A stretch of 64,000 nt of DNA from the NCBI GenBank assembly GCA_022059125.1, contig JAEUWY010000020.1, forward strand, positions 1,612,001 to 1,676,000, read 5' to 3'. This document shows positions 46,458 to 56,600 of this stretch, in pieces. The DNA is from Corynespora cassiicola. Taxonomy: Eukaryota; Ascomycota; Dothideomycetes; Pleosporales; Corynesporascaceae. How positions within the stretch are numbered: the stretch's first letter is position 1; each line of letters begins with the position of its first letter. Both the position numbers and the translations under genes were made by a program. Under the pieces are notes generated by a model, which made no database searches, was not told where the DNA came from, and was given only the letters and a program-made list of their open reading frames with translations.

Positions 46458-48011
46458 ATGGATGAGATCTATGATGTTATAATAGCCGGCGCAGGCCCCG
46501 TTGGTCTTTCCCTGGCCTGCGAGCTGGGCCTTGCGGGCACGTCGGTGTTGATCCTGGAGCGCGATCTCGAACCCGCGTCGCCCTGGAAGGTCGCACCACT
46601 GGGTCGGCGAGGCTTGAACACGCCATCGCTTGAGATGTTCTATCGGCGTGGGCTGCTGAGCAAAGTGTATGATCCAAACGAGCCACCCTCTTCCTTTGCC
46701 AACAAGCCCGGATTCAAGTACGGCGGCCATTTCGCAGGCATGATGCTCAACGCCAACAAAATCGACTGGAGCCGCTGGAAATACCATATTCCGGGACCGG
46801 CTCAAGTACCAGGTCCTTCAAACATTGAAAGAATTGAAAAAGCACTAGCGGAGCGTGCAGAGAGCTTGGGTGTCAAGATCCTGAGGGGCCATGGCGTATC
46901 GACGATAGTGGCGCAGAGCAATGACAGCGTCTCGGTGGAAACCAACAACGGCAAACGATTCCACGCCAAGTGGCTTGTAGGATGCGATGGCGGGCGAAGC
47001 GTGATCCGCAAAGATGCAGATTTTGAGTTCGTCGGAACAGAAAGCAAGCTTACCGGATACGCTGTCAAATGTGAGTTTGACGACCCGAAAAAGTTGACAC
47101 CAGGCTTTCACATCACGGAGACCGGAATGTATATTTTTGCCCACCCACACACCCTATACCTGACCGACTTTGACTCGGGTGCTTTCGATCGATCACAGGA
47201 GATCACATTGGACCACGTTCAACAGGTGCTGGATCGCCTATCGGGCATCAAGGACGCGAAGATCAAAAAGCTACACCTGGCCTCCACATATACGGATCGA
47301 TCTATGCAGGCGACAAGTTACCGCAAGGGCCGCATCATTCTCGCGGGTGACGCTGCGCACATCCACTCTCCGCTTGGGGCTCAGGGCTTGAACGCTGGGC
47401 TGGGCGATGCCATAAATCTAGGCTGGAAGCTTGCCGCCACGGTCAGGCAGGAGAATATGACCGAGGGAGCTTCCGCAGACCTGACGCTGCTCGACACATA
47501 CGAGAGCGAGCGTCAACCCCTCGGCGCCTGGGTACTCGAGTGGACGCGCGCCCAGGTCTCGGCCCTGCAGCCTGGCCCATATGGAGAGGCAGTCCGGTCA
47601 CTCATCAGCGATCTCATGGACACTACTGACGGGACGAATGTATTTGTCGATCGTGTATGGGGCCTGTCATTGCGGTATTGTCTCGGTGACACAGAGGCTC
47701 ATGCGCACCCGCTTGTTGGGAGCAGCGCACCGGACTTCGAGCTGGATGATGGTTCAAGACTGGGTTCCAAGTTGGAGGGGGGTCGAGGGTTACTGCTCGA
47801 TTTCGAGGGCAAAGAACCATTAATGAAGCTGGTTGTTGGGAGCAAGTATGAAGCTAGAGTTGATTACATAAGTATGGGTGCCAAAGACCGGCGCGGCATC
47901 CGGGCCTTGTTGGTTAGACCTGATGGGTTTGTGGCTTGGTTGACCGAAGACAGCTCAGACGCCGATTTAGATGCAGCGAAAGCTGCTCTGAAGAAATGGT
48001 TTAGATTTTAG
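46458..48011 (+). CDS. Class A FAD-dependent aromatic hydroxylase
   Basis: Single-component NAD(P)H/FAD monooxygenase, intronless, 517 aa. Rossmann motif VIIAGAGPVGLSLACELG near residue 10, the DG motif in WLVGCDGGRSVIRK (about 174) and the GD motif in IILAGDAAHIHSPLGAQGLN (about 292). The C-terminal 120 residues (SAPDFELDDGSRL, LLVRPDGFVAWLTED) form the thioredoxin-like domain of the aromatic polyketide and phenol hydroxylases (such as RdmE, PgaE and phenol 2-monooxygenase). Expected reaction is hydroxylation of a phenolic polyketide ring. It sits between the EthD protein and the convergent MFS transporter, and is well placed as a tailoring enzyme of the neighbouring PKS. Confidence 0.92.
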   Translation: MDEIYDVIIAGAGPVGLSLACELGLAGTSVLILERDLEPASPWKVAPLGRRGLNTPSLEMFYRRGLLSKVYDPNEPPSSFANKPGFKYGGHFAGMMLNANKIDWSRWKYHIPGPAQVPGPSNIERIEKALAERAESLGVKILRGHGVSTIVAQSNDSVSVETNNGKRFHAKWLVGCDGGRSVIRKDADFEFVGTESKLTGYAVKCEFDDPKKLTPGFHITETGMYIFAHPHTLYLTDFDSGAFDRSQEITLDHVQQVLDRLSGIKDAKIKKLHLASTYTDRSMQATSYRKGRIILAGDAAHIHSPLGAQGLNAGLGDAINLGWKLAATVRQENMTEGASADLTLLDTYESERQPLGAWVLEWTRAQVSALQPGPYGEAVRSLISDLMDTTDGTNVFVDRVWGLSLRYCLGDTEAHAHPLVGSSAPDFELDDGSRLGSKLEGGRGLLLDFEGKEPLMKLVVGSKYEARVDYISMGAKDRRGIRALLVRPDGFVAWLTEDSSDADLDAAKAALKKWFRF

Positions 48012-48451
48012 ATATTCAGGCTTGGATTTAGGATAGAATCAATCGCAAAGGTAGAAGATTTGCTGAACGTTTGCCGGGCGATGAGTTTAGAATGAAGATA
48101 TTGATGATGTACAAGTCGACGCTACTAAGATAGCTCTTGGTGATATCCATAGGAAGAAACTTTTAGTGCTTAATAACCATCTTAGTTGGATTTTACTACC
48201 CTCTCAAGGGTGGAAGCACACCATAAGTTGACTACGCATGTATAATTAGTGCTTGATATTGGTATCTTGTGATGGCATACTGACAATCTCTGTTAAGGTA
48301 TATAACCTAGAGTGACCTAAATTAGGACGCTCACCCCATGTGGCAGGAGAGGTCAAATACTGAAAGGAGGAGTGATTGCATTAGTACAGCTTCGGCTCGT
48401 CTGGTTGAGAATTCTCAGTCGATTGGTATTATTGTAAATTTACTCAAACCA
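48012..48451. other. Convergent 3' intergenic region
   Basis: Between the hydroxylase and transporter stops; includes the second occurrence of the CTACCCTC...GGAAGCA motif. Confidence 0.45.
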
Positions 48452-50104
48452 TCAATCTGATCCGCTCTTCTTACTGTATATTTTCGTGTTCCTACAAAGA
48501 AACCAGTTGTCCTTATCACAGCCCAGACAAAATCGGCCATAGCATACCAGTTCGTCCTGTTCGGTAGGGCCATGTCCCTCAGAAAATGGTCGTTTTTTCT
48601 CAGTCTTTCCTCCCATTTGAGACAATATAGTCCTCGCCTCCTGGGATAACCGGGACTTCTCTCGGATTTTGGATCCATACCTATAGAACAGGAAAGGAAA
48701 TGGAACACATATAGCAGCCAGAGTGGCGGGCACTGCGGCACCAAATTGAGGGCCGAGCTTTTGGAACAGAGCTCTAGCGAACAGGGGGAATACAGCTCCA
48801 AATATTGAGCGTACGACAGTGCTGGTAGCCATGGCAGAAGCTGCGTAGATGGTATATGTATCAAGGAGGTAATTGAGCAAACTGAGGAATATGACGACGA
48901 TTCCAAAGCCAAATGGGACGGTTACGGCGGCGGGAACGTAGAAAGGGATGGGAGGAGTGTTGGTGATCGCAAAGGCAAAGAGGCCCAGCGGGGCGGCCAC
49001 TGCACCTAGGCGGGCGGGGAGGAGACGGTCTTCAGGTGGTGCCTTTCCGCCTGGCGAGGCTTTGGCAATCTTGACATATTTGGTGTTCTGGAAGAACATA
49101 TAGACGACGGCAAGCAAAACGCCAACTGCAATTCCGAGAAAGGCTAAGCCGCTGATGCCAGCTGGGAGGCGATAGTTCTGTTGGAAGATAACAGGGAAAG
49201 CGGCAAACAGTAGATACAGAGCGCCGTATAGGATGGCCATGTAAGTCGAAAGCACAATGACGATGGCTTCTGAAACTAACATTACCAGAGGCCGCATCAG
49301 GGCTACGCGGAGTGCCTGGCTGAGTGTCTTCGGGCCGTTCTTGTGGTCAATACGGGATCGGAAAAGACTACCGTCGACATCTGCTCGCGTGAGGGCCTCG
49401 GCGCGTATACGTAGTAGCACGGGTGAGTACGTCTCCGGTACGACTGCGCAGTATAGCAGCCATAGTATACCCGTCAATGCTGCGATAAGGATGCCGATGC
49501 CACGCCAACCCGCCGTCTGGCTGAGGAACCCACCGACAATCGGACCCAGTACGGGCCCAAAAAAGGGCGCAGAGGAGAATATTGCTGAGACACGGCCTCG
49601 CTCTGCCGGTGAAAACATGTCGCCTACTACGCTGCCTGCGTTCACCATTGCGACGGACCCCAGCGCTCCACCAATTGCTCGCGTCGCAATGATCAGTGGC
49701 AGATTGTCGGCCAATGCTGCAACTACGCTGCATGCAAAGAAGCCACCGTAAGCCGTCACAAATACGACGCGGCGGCCCAGCAGCTCGCCCAGTGGCGCCC
49801 ACAGCAGTGGGCCGACAGCGAAGCCGACGACATAGAGCGAAGCGCCCAACAAAGCCGTCTCAGGTGCCACGCCGAAGCGGTTCTCAAGGTCAGCTACGCT
49901 GCTCACATAAACCGAGGACCCAAAGGCTAGTACTAGCGTAGCAGCTGCGTTGATGGCCGATACGAACCACTTCAGGGCCGGTCGCATGCTGAGTGGATTG
50001 CATGGGTCGTTGAGCTCCCAATCGACAAGATACGGGTCGTCGGCGGTGCCTGCACCTTCGAGGGTTGCCGGTGCCCGGGGGCTTTGTGATCCGAAGGGCC
50101 ACAT
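48452..50104 (-). CDS. MFS transporter, DHA1 drug/proton antiporter type
   Basis: Plasma-membrane efflux carrier with about 12 helices, probably exporting the cluster product. The frame is open to 50155, but the first ATG is at 50104, giving 550 aa. A cytosolic N-terminus with YLVDWELNDPCNPLSM (the fungal DHA1 variant of DPxNP) precedes TM1. Other motifs: loop 2-3 motif A as PLGELLGRRVV, motif C as FFGPVLGPIVGG in helix 5, and PETYSPVLLR at the centre. The last 60 residues (TEQDELVCYGRFCLGCDK) are unusual for the family, and an unrecognised intron near the 3' end is possible. Lies tail to tail with the hydroxylase and downstream of the PKS on the same strand. Confidence 0.88.
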   Translation of the reverse strand: MWPFGSQSPRAPATLEGAGTADDPYLVDWELNDPCNPLSMRPALKWFVSAINAAATLVLAFGSSVYVSSVADLENRFGVAPETALLGASLYVVGFAVGPLLWAPLGELLGRRVVFVTAYGGFFACSVVAALADNLPLIIATRAIGGALGSVAMVNAGSVVGDMFSPAERGRVSAIFSSAPFFGPVLGPIVGGFLSQTAGWRGIGILIAALTGILWLLYCAVVPETYSPVLLRIRAEALTRADVDGSLFRSRIDHKNGPKTLSQALRVALMRPLVMLVSEAIVIVLSTYMAILYGALYLLFAAFPVIFQQNYRLPAGISGLAFLGIAVGVLLAVVYMFFQNTKYVKIAKASPGGKAPPEDRLLPARLGAVAAPLGLFAFAITNTPPIPFYVPAAVTVPFGFGIVVIFLSLLNYLLDTYTIYAASAMATSTVVRSIFGAVFPLFARALFQKLGPQFGAAVPATLAAICVPFPFLFYRYGSKIREKSRLSQEARTILSQMGGKTEKKRPFSEGHGPTEQDELVCYGRFCLGCDKDNWFLCRNTKIYSKKSGSD

Positions 50105-50832
50105 GAGGAGGAAAATGAGGACAAGGGCGAGGGGGAGGGCGAGGAGATGATGCACAGTACCAGCGTCCTGTCTATGACAATATAGATACTTGTCCTGCCT
50201 GAGACCATTTTCAAGTGTCTTGACAAATATTTAGAAGTGTCAGGCCTCTGGTAGATGTAACTAGCACAGTTCAAGGCTCAAGTTTCACGTACGAAGTAGA
50301 AGCGAAGGCCTGGACTATGCAAAACGAGCCGTAGTTGCTACTCAACTATCATACCATTTTGCCACTGGCTAGTTTCATTATAGTTGTTATCTAACAGGTG
50401 GGCCGTTTCAGCCTGATGCTGCTGCCTCAGAAGTATCCCCAGGCCGTCTTTTAGGTCACAGGTCAAGCAGGCATTATCCCTAGGTTCCAAGGTTTTCACT
50501 TTAAATCTGGGACATGTCACAGAACCTTCTTTTTCTGAAGTAGATGATGAAATCATAGCTAAAAGCCAGTTATAACATTATAGACAGGGCAGAAGAGCTA
50601 TATACTTCGGTACATTTGAGAACCAAGGCCACGTGTCGATAAATATTCAACACAACTGTGACATCATAGACAATGTGGACAAGCGACAATTTATGAGTTT
50701 ATACGGATAGTGCATGTTGTGGCGGATAAAAGGTATATGAAATAAGCCAACTCTATATTATACATCCAAAGTAATGTTTTCGCATTGAGCACTGTAAGTG
50801 TTCTATATGATTTCTTATTGTGTAAAAAATGT
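50105..50832. other. Intergenic region, no gene seen
   Basis: Between the MFS start and the end of the thioesterase segment of the PKS locus; should contain the MFS promoter. Confidence 0.5.
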
Positions 50833-51540
50833 CTACATGGAAACGCCTAAAACTCCCTTTAACGTATCTGAGAGAGCCGATGCTACTTCTGTAATCAGAG
50901 GTGCCTTCATAATAGAAAAATGGTTGCCCGGTATGCAACGACACTCGACGTCGGTCGCCACAAGACGGTCCCAGCCAGCAGGGCCAAAGTCTTTCCTCAG
51001 GCCTACCAGCCAGTCTCGTGCCTCACCGGCAATATCATCATCGCTCATCACCGCTTTTCGCTTACCCTCGTCAGTCACGCCATCTAGAACGCTTCCCTTG
51101 GCCCATACGGCCACCACCTTGCCCAGCGCTGCTCCAGTCTCTAATGGTTGTGGCGTATACGCTTCGAGAGCCCGCACACTGGCGAGGAAGTGCCGACGCG
51201 TAATCTTTGACACTCCACGATTGTTCAGACCGGCGAAGATACCCGCGCGATCGAGTATGTCGAGTGTCGGCGCCGGTAGCGGCGGCAGTGTACGCGGGCA
51301 TGGGCTGTCGATCATGGCCAGCATATCAACACGCTCGCCAGCCGCCAGCAGCTGGCGCGCTGCCTCCCATGCGAAGATGCCACCCATAGACCAGCCGCCC
51401 AGTAGATAAGGACCATATGGCTGCAGCTCACGCACAGCGCGTACAAACACGGCCGCCACTGTCTCGAAGGGCAGGGTGTAGGCGTCTGGGTCCTGCGCGA
51501 AAGGCGATGGCAGTGCATACACAGGTAGTCCCGTCGTTGT
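50833..51540 (-). pseudogene. Orphaned thioesterase segment of the interrupted PKS
   Basis: 236 codons open to the stop at 50833, cut from the rest of the PKS by transposon copy 2. It holds the alpha/beta-hydrolase thioesterase/Claisen-cyclase core: nucleophile elbow GGWSMGG, Asp in AMIDSPCP and His in PGNHFSI (about residues 1918, 1945 and 2074 in the numbering of an uninterrupted protein). No stop codon, frameshift or AT drift is visible. There is no usable ATG before the nucleophile motif itself and no obvious promoter, so it is unlikely to be expressed as a working domain by itself. Confidence 0.85.
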
Positions 51541-51542
51541 TA

Positions 51543-53675
51543 CAGTGGGGTGACACGAAAAAAACTCCCTCTAAAAAATAGCAATTTTTAAACATTGATA
51601 ACTTTTTAAATAGACTAGCTATTAAAATAAAAAAAAATTAATTTAATAGAGATTTATTAAGATTTTAATATAAAAATTAAAAGTTTAGAATTTGTATTAA
51701 AGTTTTAAGGTTAGAATTAAGCTTAAAGTAAGAGTAAAAAAAAATGTAAAATTAAGTGCTTAATTATTTTTTATTAACAAAAATATTTTAACTTTTTTTT
51801 TTACTTTAGCTATATTAGATCTAGTTTATATTACGTAAGCAAAAAACTGGAGCTATAATTTTATATTTAAAGTATAAAAAATTAAAGTTTAAAAAATAAA
51901 GTTTCGATTATATAAGCATTATTATATAATAATAAGCTAGTTAAATTAGTATATAAATTAATATTTTAAAAATTTAAATCTGAATTTCTATTTTCTCTAA
52001 ATAAATATAAGATGGAACCTTAATTTTCAGACTACGAAAAAAAAGTTAATCTTTTATATAAAACTAATACACCTATTATAACTATTTCTAATATATTAAA
52101 TAAATCTAAAAATAGTATATATTATACTATAAAACGAATTAATAAAAAATATAAATTATTTAATAGTTTAAATAAGGCTAATAAAGAAGAAAAAAGTAAG
52201 CTTTCTAAAAGAGATAAAAGAATTATTAATAAGGATTTAATTAAAAGCCCTAAAAAAACAAATAAAAAAATATTATTTAAAAATAATATAAAAGTATCTA
52301 AAAGAAGCTTACAAAGATATTTAAAAAAAGAAAATTATAGTACAAAAATTAGTACTAAAAAGCCTTATTTAAATAAAAAAAAAGCTGAAATAAGATTAAA
52401 ATATACAAAAAAACAATTAAAAAATATAAAAAATATAAATTTAAAAAAAGTTATATTTTCTAATAAGTCAGTAATAGAAAGAGGTCTAGGTTCTAAACAG
52501 AAATATATTAGAAAAAAGAGAAATAAGGGTATAGGGGCTGAATTAGCTTCTATAAAATCAAATTGTAAGTAAAAAAAAAAATTAAAAAAATTAAAATTAA
52601 TTAAAAATTAATTATAATTTTTTAATTTAATTACTTTTTAAAAAAAATTAATACTAATTAAATTATAGCTTGAGATATTGTTATATCAGTATAGAGAGCT
52701 ATTTAGATAGAAGAAAAATCAGAATTAGTATTTATTAAAACACCTAATTCTAAAAATAACTTTAATAATACGGATTATATATAAAAAGTATTAAAACTTA
52801 TTATTAAAAAACAAATAAAACCCGGTTAGTTTATATACCTTTTTTTAATTTTTTTTATTTAATTTATTATTTAATTAAATAAATTTAATTCAATATTAAA
52901 TTATAAAATAAATATAAATACTAATTACTTTATAGACTAGAAATTTTAATAAGATAATTCAAAAATTCATACAGCTAAACCAGTTTTAAACTGGTTTAAA
53001 AAAAATAAAATTAAATTATTTAAACATCCAGCTTATAGCCCAGATTTAGCACCTATAAAAAACGTCTAGGCTATACTAAAAAATAATTTAAAAAAATTAA
53101 ATCCTAATTTATTAGGTTAAAAAAATAATAAAAAAGAAAATACTTTATTTATAAACGCTATAAATAAAGAATGGAATTTAATTCCACAAAAAATAATAGA
53201 TAATTATATATTATCTTTATCTAGGCGTTAAAAAGCAGTTATTAAAGCCAACGGATATTATACAAAATATTAATAATTTAATTAATTATTAATTTATTTA
53301 TATAGTTTAATTTTTTAAAAAAAAAATTTCTATTATTATTATTATTTTTTTTTAAGTAAAAAAGCTATATTAAAATTTTTTGTAGATAATTATATAGTAT
53401 AAAAATTTATTATAATTAAATAAAAAATAAAAATTATACGCTAGATAAAAAATAATTAAGCACTTAATTTTATATTTTTTTTTACTCTTACTTTAAGCTT
53501 ATTTCTAACCTTAAAACTTTAATACAAATTCTAAACTTTTAATTTTTATATTAAAATCTTAATAAATCTCTATTAAATTAATTTTTTTTTTTTTAATAGC
53601 TAGTCTAGTTAAAAAGTTATCAATGTTTAAAAATTGCTATTTTTTAGAGGGAGTTTTTTTCGTGTCACCCCACTG
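51543..53675 (+). mobile_element. Tc1/mariner-type DNA transposon, copy 2, inserted in the PKS
   Basis: 2,133-nt element with terminal repeats of about 233 nt (51543-51775 and 53443-53675), termini CAGTGGGGTGACACG and complement, and TA target duplication at 51541-51542 and 53676-53677. The interior is extremely AT-rich. The transposase remnant is on the plus strand, opposite to the PKS. The insertion point is a TA within a Leu codon of the PKS. Confidence 0.95.
52012..53273 (+). pseudogene. Transposase remnant of copy 2 (DDE, Tc1/mariner)
   Basis: Starts with an intact ATG and shows an N-terminal HTH-like region (SKNSIYYTIKRIN), a middle part around ERGLGSKQKYIRKK, and the C-terminal DDE block DNSKIHTAKPVLNWF ... 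HPAYSPDLAPI, all characteristic of Tc1/mariner transposases. Two AT-rich stretches (about 52564-52668 and 52830-52963) look like introns. Numerous in-frame stops fall where family members have Trp or Gln. One catalytic Asp position reads Asn and the final catalytic acid position reads Lys, all explained by C-to-T or G-to-A changes. Not functional. Confidence 0.85.
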
Positions 53676-56600
53676 TAATTGTGGCAGGTCCATGTATGAG
53701 AGCGCTGAGCCCGAACCGTCCGGCAAGAGGAAAAGTGCCTTACCATTAGGCTTAGGCGTCCCTTGTAGAAGTATAGGTATGATTTTTGGTTGCACTTCTG
53801 TGTCTGTGGGTTCTTGTAGAGCTAGCTTGACATGACTTGGTGTTGGACAGTCAATGAAGAAGGATGATGCAAGATTGATACCGGTCCGTTCCCGGAACAC
53901 AGACAGTACCGTAATAGTAAGCAGTGAGTCCATGCCGAGCTCTGATAGCTGAGTAGATGGAGTCAGGTCTTTCTCGTCTAGTCCCACCTCAGTGGCGATG
54001 ATTGACATCAGCAGCTTGTGGACATCAGGTGATGATGCACCACTTCCCATGCCGATCATAATGGCGCTGTCTGCGAAAGACAGTAGAGAGCTCGATTGTG
54101 ATAGATCCCTTTTGGATGGCTGCGGCCGACTCCTGGTCCGACCTACGACCTTCTCGCGCCCAGGCCGCTCCAGGTCGGCACCAAAGTACTGACACACCTG
54201 GCCAACAGATGGGTAAGTGGTGAAGAAGGAACTAGGAAGATCCATTCCTGTTTCTTCGCGGAGCTTCTGGATGATCGCAATGGAGAGAAGAGAGTCGATC
54301 CCGAGGTCTGACCATTCGGTGGATGATTCGCCAAAGGCTTCGGAAGTGAGACCTGCAGTCTTGGCAATAACATCAAGAACTGTGTCGACAGTCTTTATAT
54401 CTGCCGCGATGGAGGTACTAGAGGATCGGCTGGTAGAAGGAGTCCGGCTATCGCGCAAAAGTGTACAACGAACCGGTCTATCACTGTGATCTGAAGAGTT
54501 CTGAAGCAAGAGGTCTAGCAAAGACCGTCTCATCTCTTTGAACTTCAGTCCATAGCACACAGCAACTACCTCTTTCTCGTTGAACACATAGACATCGCCT
54601 GTCCAGACCTCGGGCTCGGCAAGTTGTGGCTGCATGCAGACATAAGCAGTATACTGTTCGGTACATGACAACCGCCCAAGTACTCGCATACTCTGCCACC
54701 CATGCGATATGTAAACATCATCCCGGCCTGAAGGAGGACTGACATTGAGAGCAAATCCTCCGATTTGTGCAAAGTTGTCGATCCAGAAAGGGTTGTGGAC
54801 GAACTTGTCGATATCCTCCGGACTCTGGAACGAGAGTCTTGCAAATGCTTCAGGCCCATCAGTGCTAAGATAGACGTCGTCGAGCGCCTGGTATCCTTCG
54901 GAATAGTCAACCACCGTTTTAAATAGCTTATAGACCATACTGCGTCTCAACCTATGCGCTTGACAGGTCTCTTCCCTGTGGCGAAGGAGCTCAACTCGAT
55001 CTTTGACCAGGTATAGGTTTTTGTTGAGGTCGGTGAACCCTGAACTGCTCGTGGTCCGAACCACAAAGCATCTGGCATGCTCTCTGAAGGACGTGCCATC
55101 TGTGGAACTGCCAAATGTAATCTGAACTGAGTTGGGACTGGAAGATGAGTGCTGTACTGCCGTGACAGTAAAGGGGTGCGATTCGTCATCCGGTGAAATA
55201 ATGCAAGGGCTGAAGATTTCCATTTCACTGATATCCATTGGTGGAACCCCTTTGAGTGAATCATCTCTCTGCTGAAAGACATACAACGCACAAGAGAAGG
55301 CCATGGATGCAAATATGGAACTAGGGCACAGGCCGATGCCGTTCACCATATGACCACTAGCCATTTGAAAGAGCTCATGGTCGCTGAAGTCGCTGGCGAA
55401 TTCTACTCGAGCCTCAGAGGGTCCAAAGTCTTCATGCAAGATTTTCTGCCAGCATGGTGAAGCAAAAGTGAGCTTTGGCTGCTGGGGAACAAGCTCCGTT
55501 CTGCTTGGCTGGTCCAGTCGACTTGTGTAGTCAACCCAATAATTCTTTAGGTCAAATGCGTACGTTGGCAGACTGACCACTGATAGTGAGTGTTTGTAGT
55601 CTCTGTGGAATTCCGTCCATCGGATATCGACACCGGCCTGATACACTGCCGAAAGTGAGGAAGAAATGCATTCCCATGCGCTTCTCTTCAGGTCCAATGT
55701 AGGCAGCGTATTCGAAACTTTGGTACCCAGCGATTGGCGTATGAGAGAAAGGCATGTCGTGCCTGGTCCAGCCTCAATCCAGTGAATTTCGTTTTCGTGC
55801 TTGGCTGGAACATGTTCTGAGATAGCGTTGAGCGCGTGCGACCATCTCACCTGATTCCGTGCTTGACGAGAAAGATAGCTGGAACTGAAAATACCAGTGT
55901 CTTTGACGATGGAGCCTAGATATGTCGAAGCAACCGGGATCGCTGGTTTAGCAAAATGAATTCCTCTGGCAGCGCGTTCGAATGGCTCCAAGATTGGGTC
56001 CATTTGACCCGAGTGGAAAGCGTATGGGGTGTCTAGAACGACAGCGGTGACACCCCGGGATTCTTGCTGATCTTTGAAGGCTGAAATATGCTCAGAAAGC
56101 CCGGAAACAACCGTGGCAGTAAGCCCGTTGATGCAGGCAACCTCGAGAGAAGGGTAGCGCTCGCGACATCCAGCCAAAGCTTCGTTTACCTCCTTGACGG
56201 AGATTCTAAGAGAAAGCATCTTATGTGTACCGGAAACACATTTTTCGTGCATGAGAGACGCACGTTTGGCAACGAGGAAGACCATATCGGCGGCGGATAT
56301 GACACCCGCCACACACAATGCGGCATATTCCCCAAGACTGTGACCTACTACTAGTTGTGGTTCCACACCCCATGATTGCCAGAGCTGCGCAAGCGCAACC
56401 TCCACGACGGCTAAACACAGTTGGGCTTCCAGGGGTGACGGTGCGGTGCAGGTCCCGACAAGTGTTGCCATGAACGATGGAATGTTCTGTGAGACGCACA
56501 CGTTTTCAAACTCGCTGATAATGCGGAAAAAGGCGGGAGAGGTCTCGTAAAGCTCTTTGGCTACCGCAATCACTTTGCTACCCTGTCCAGGGAAAACAAA

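Noticed and set aside
50105..50155. Extending the MFS transporter upstream to 50155.
   Set aside because: The frame is open but begins with GTG; the first ATG is at 50104.
51543..53675. Possibility that the element in the PKS acts as an intron and is spliced out.
   Set aside because: The termini are CAG...CTG with TA duplications and offer no GT/AG pair at the junctions, and a splice must restore the exact frame. Left as something RNA-seq could test.
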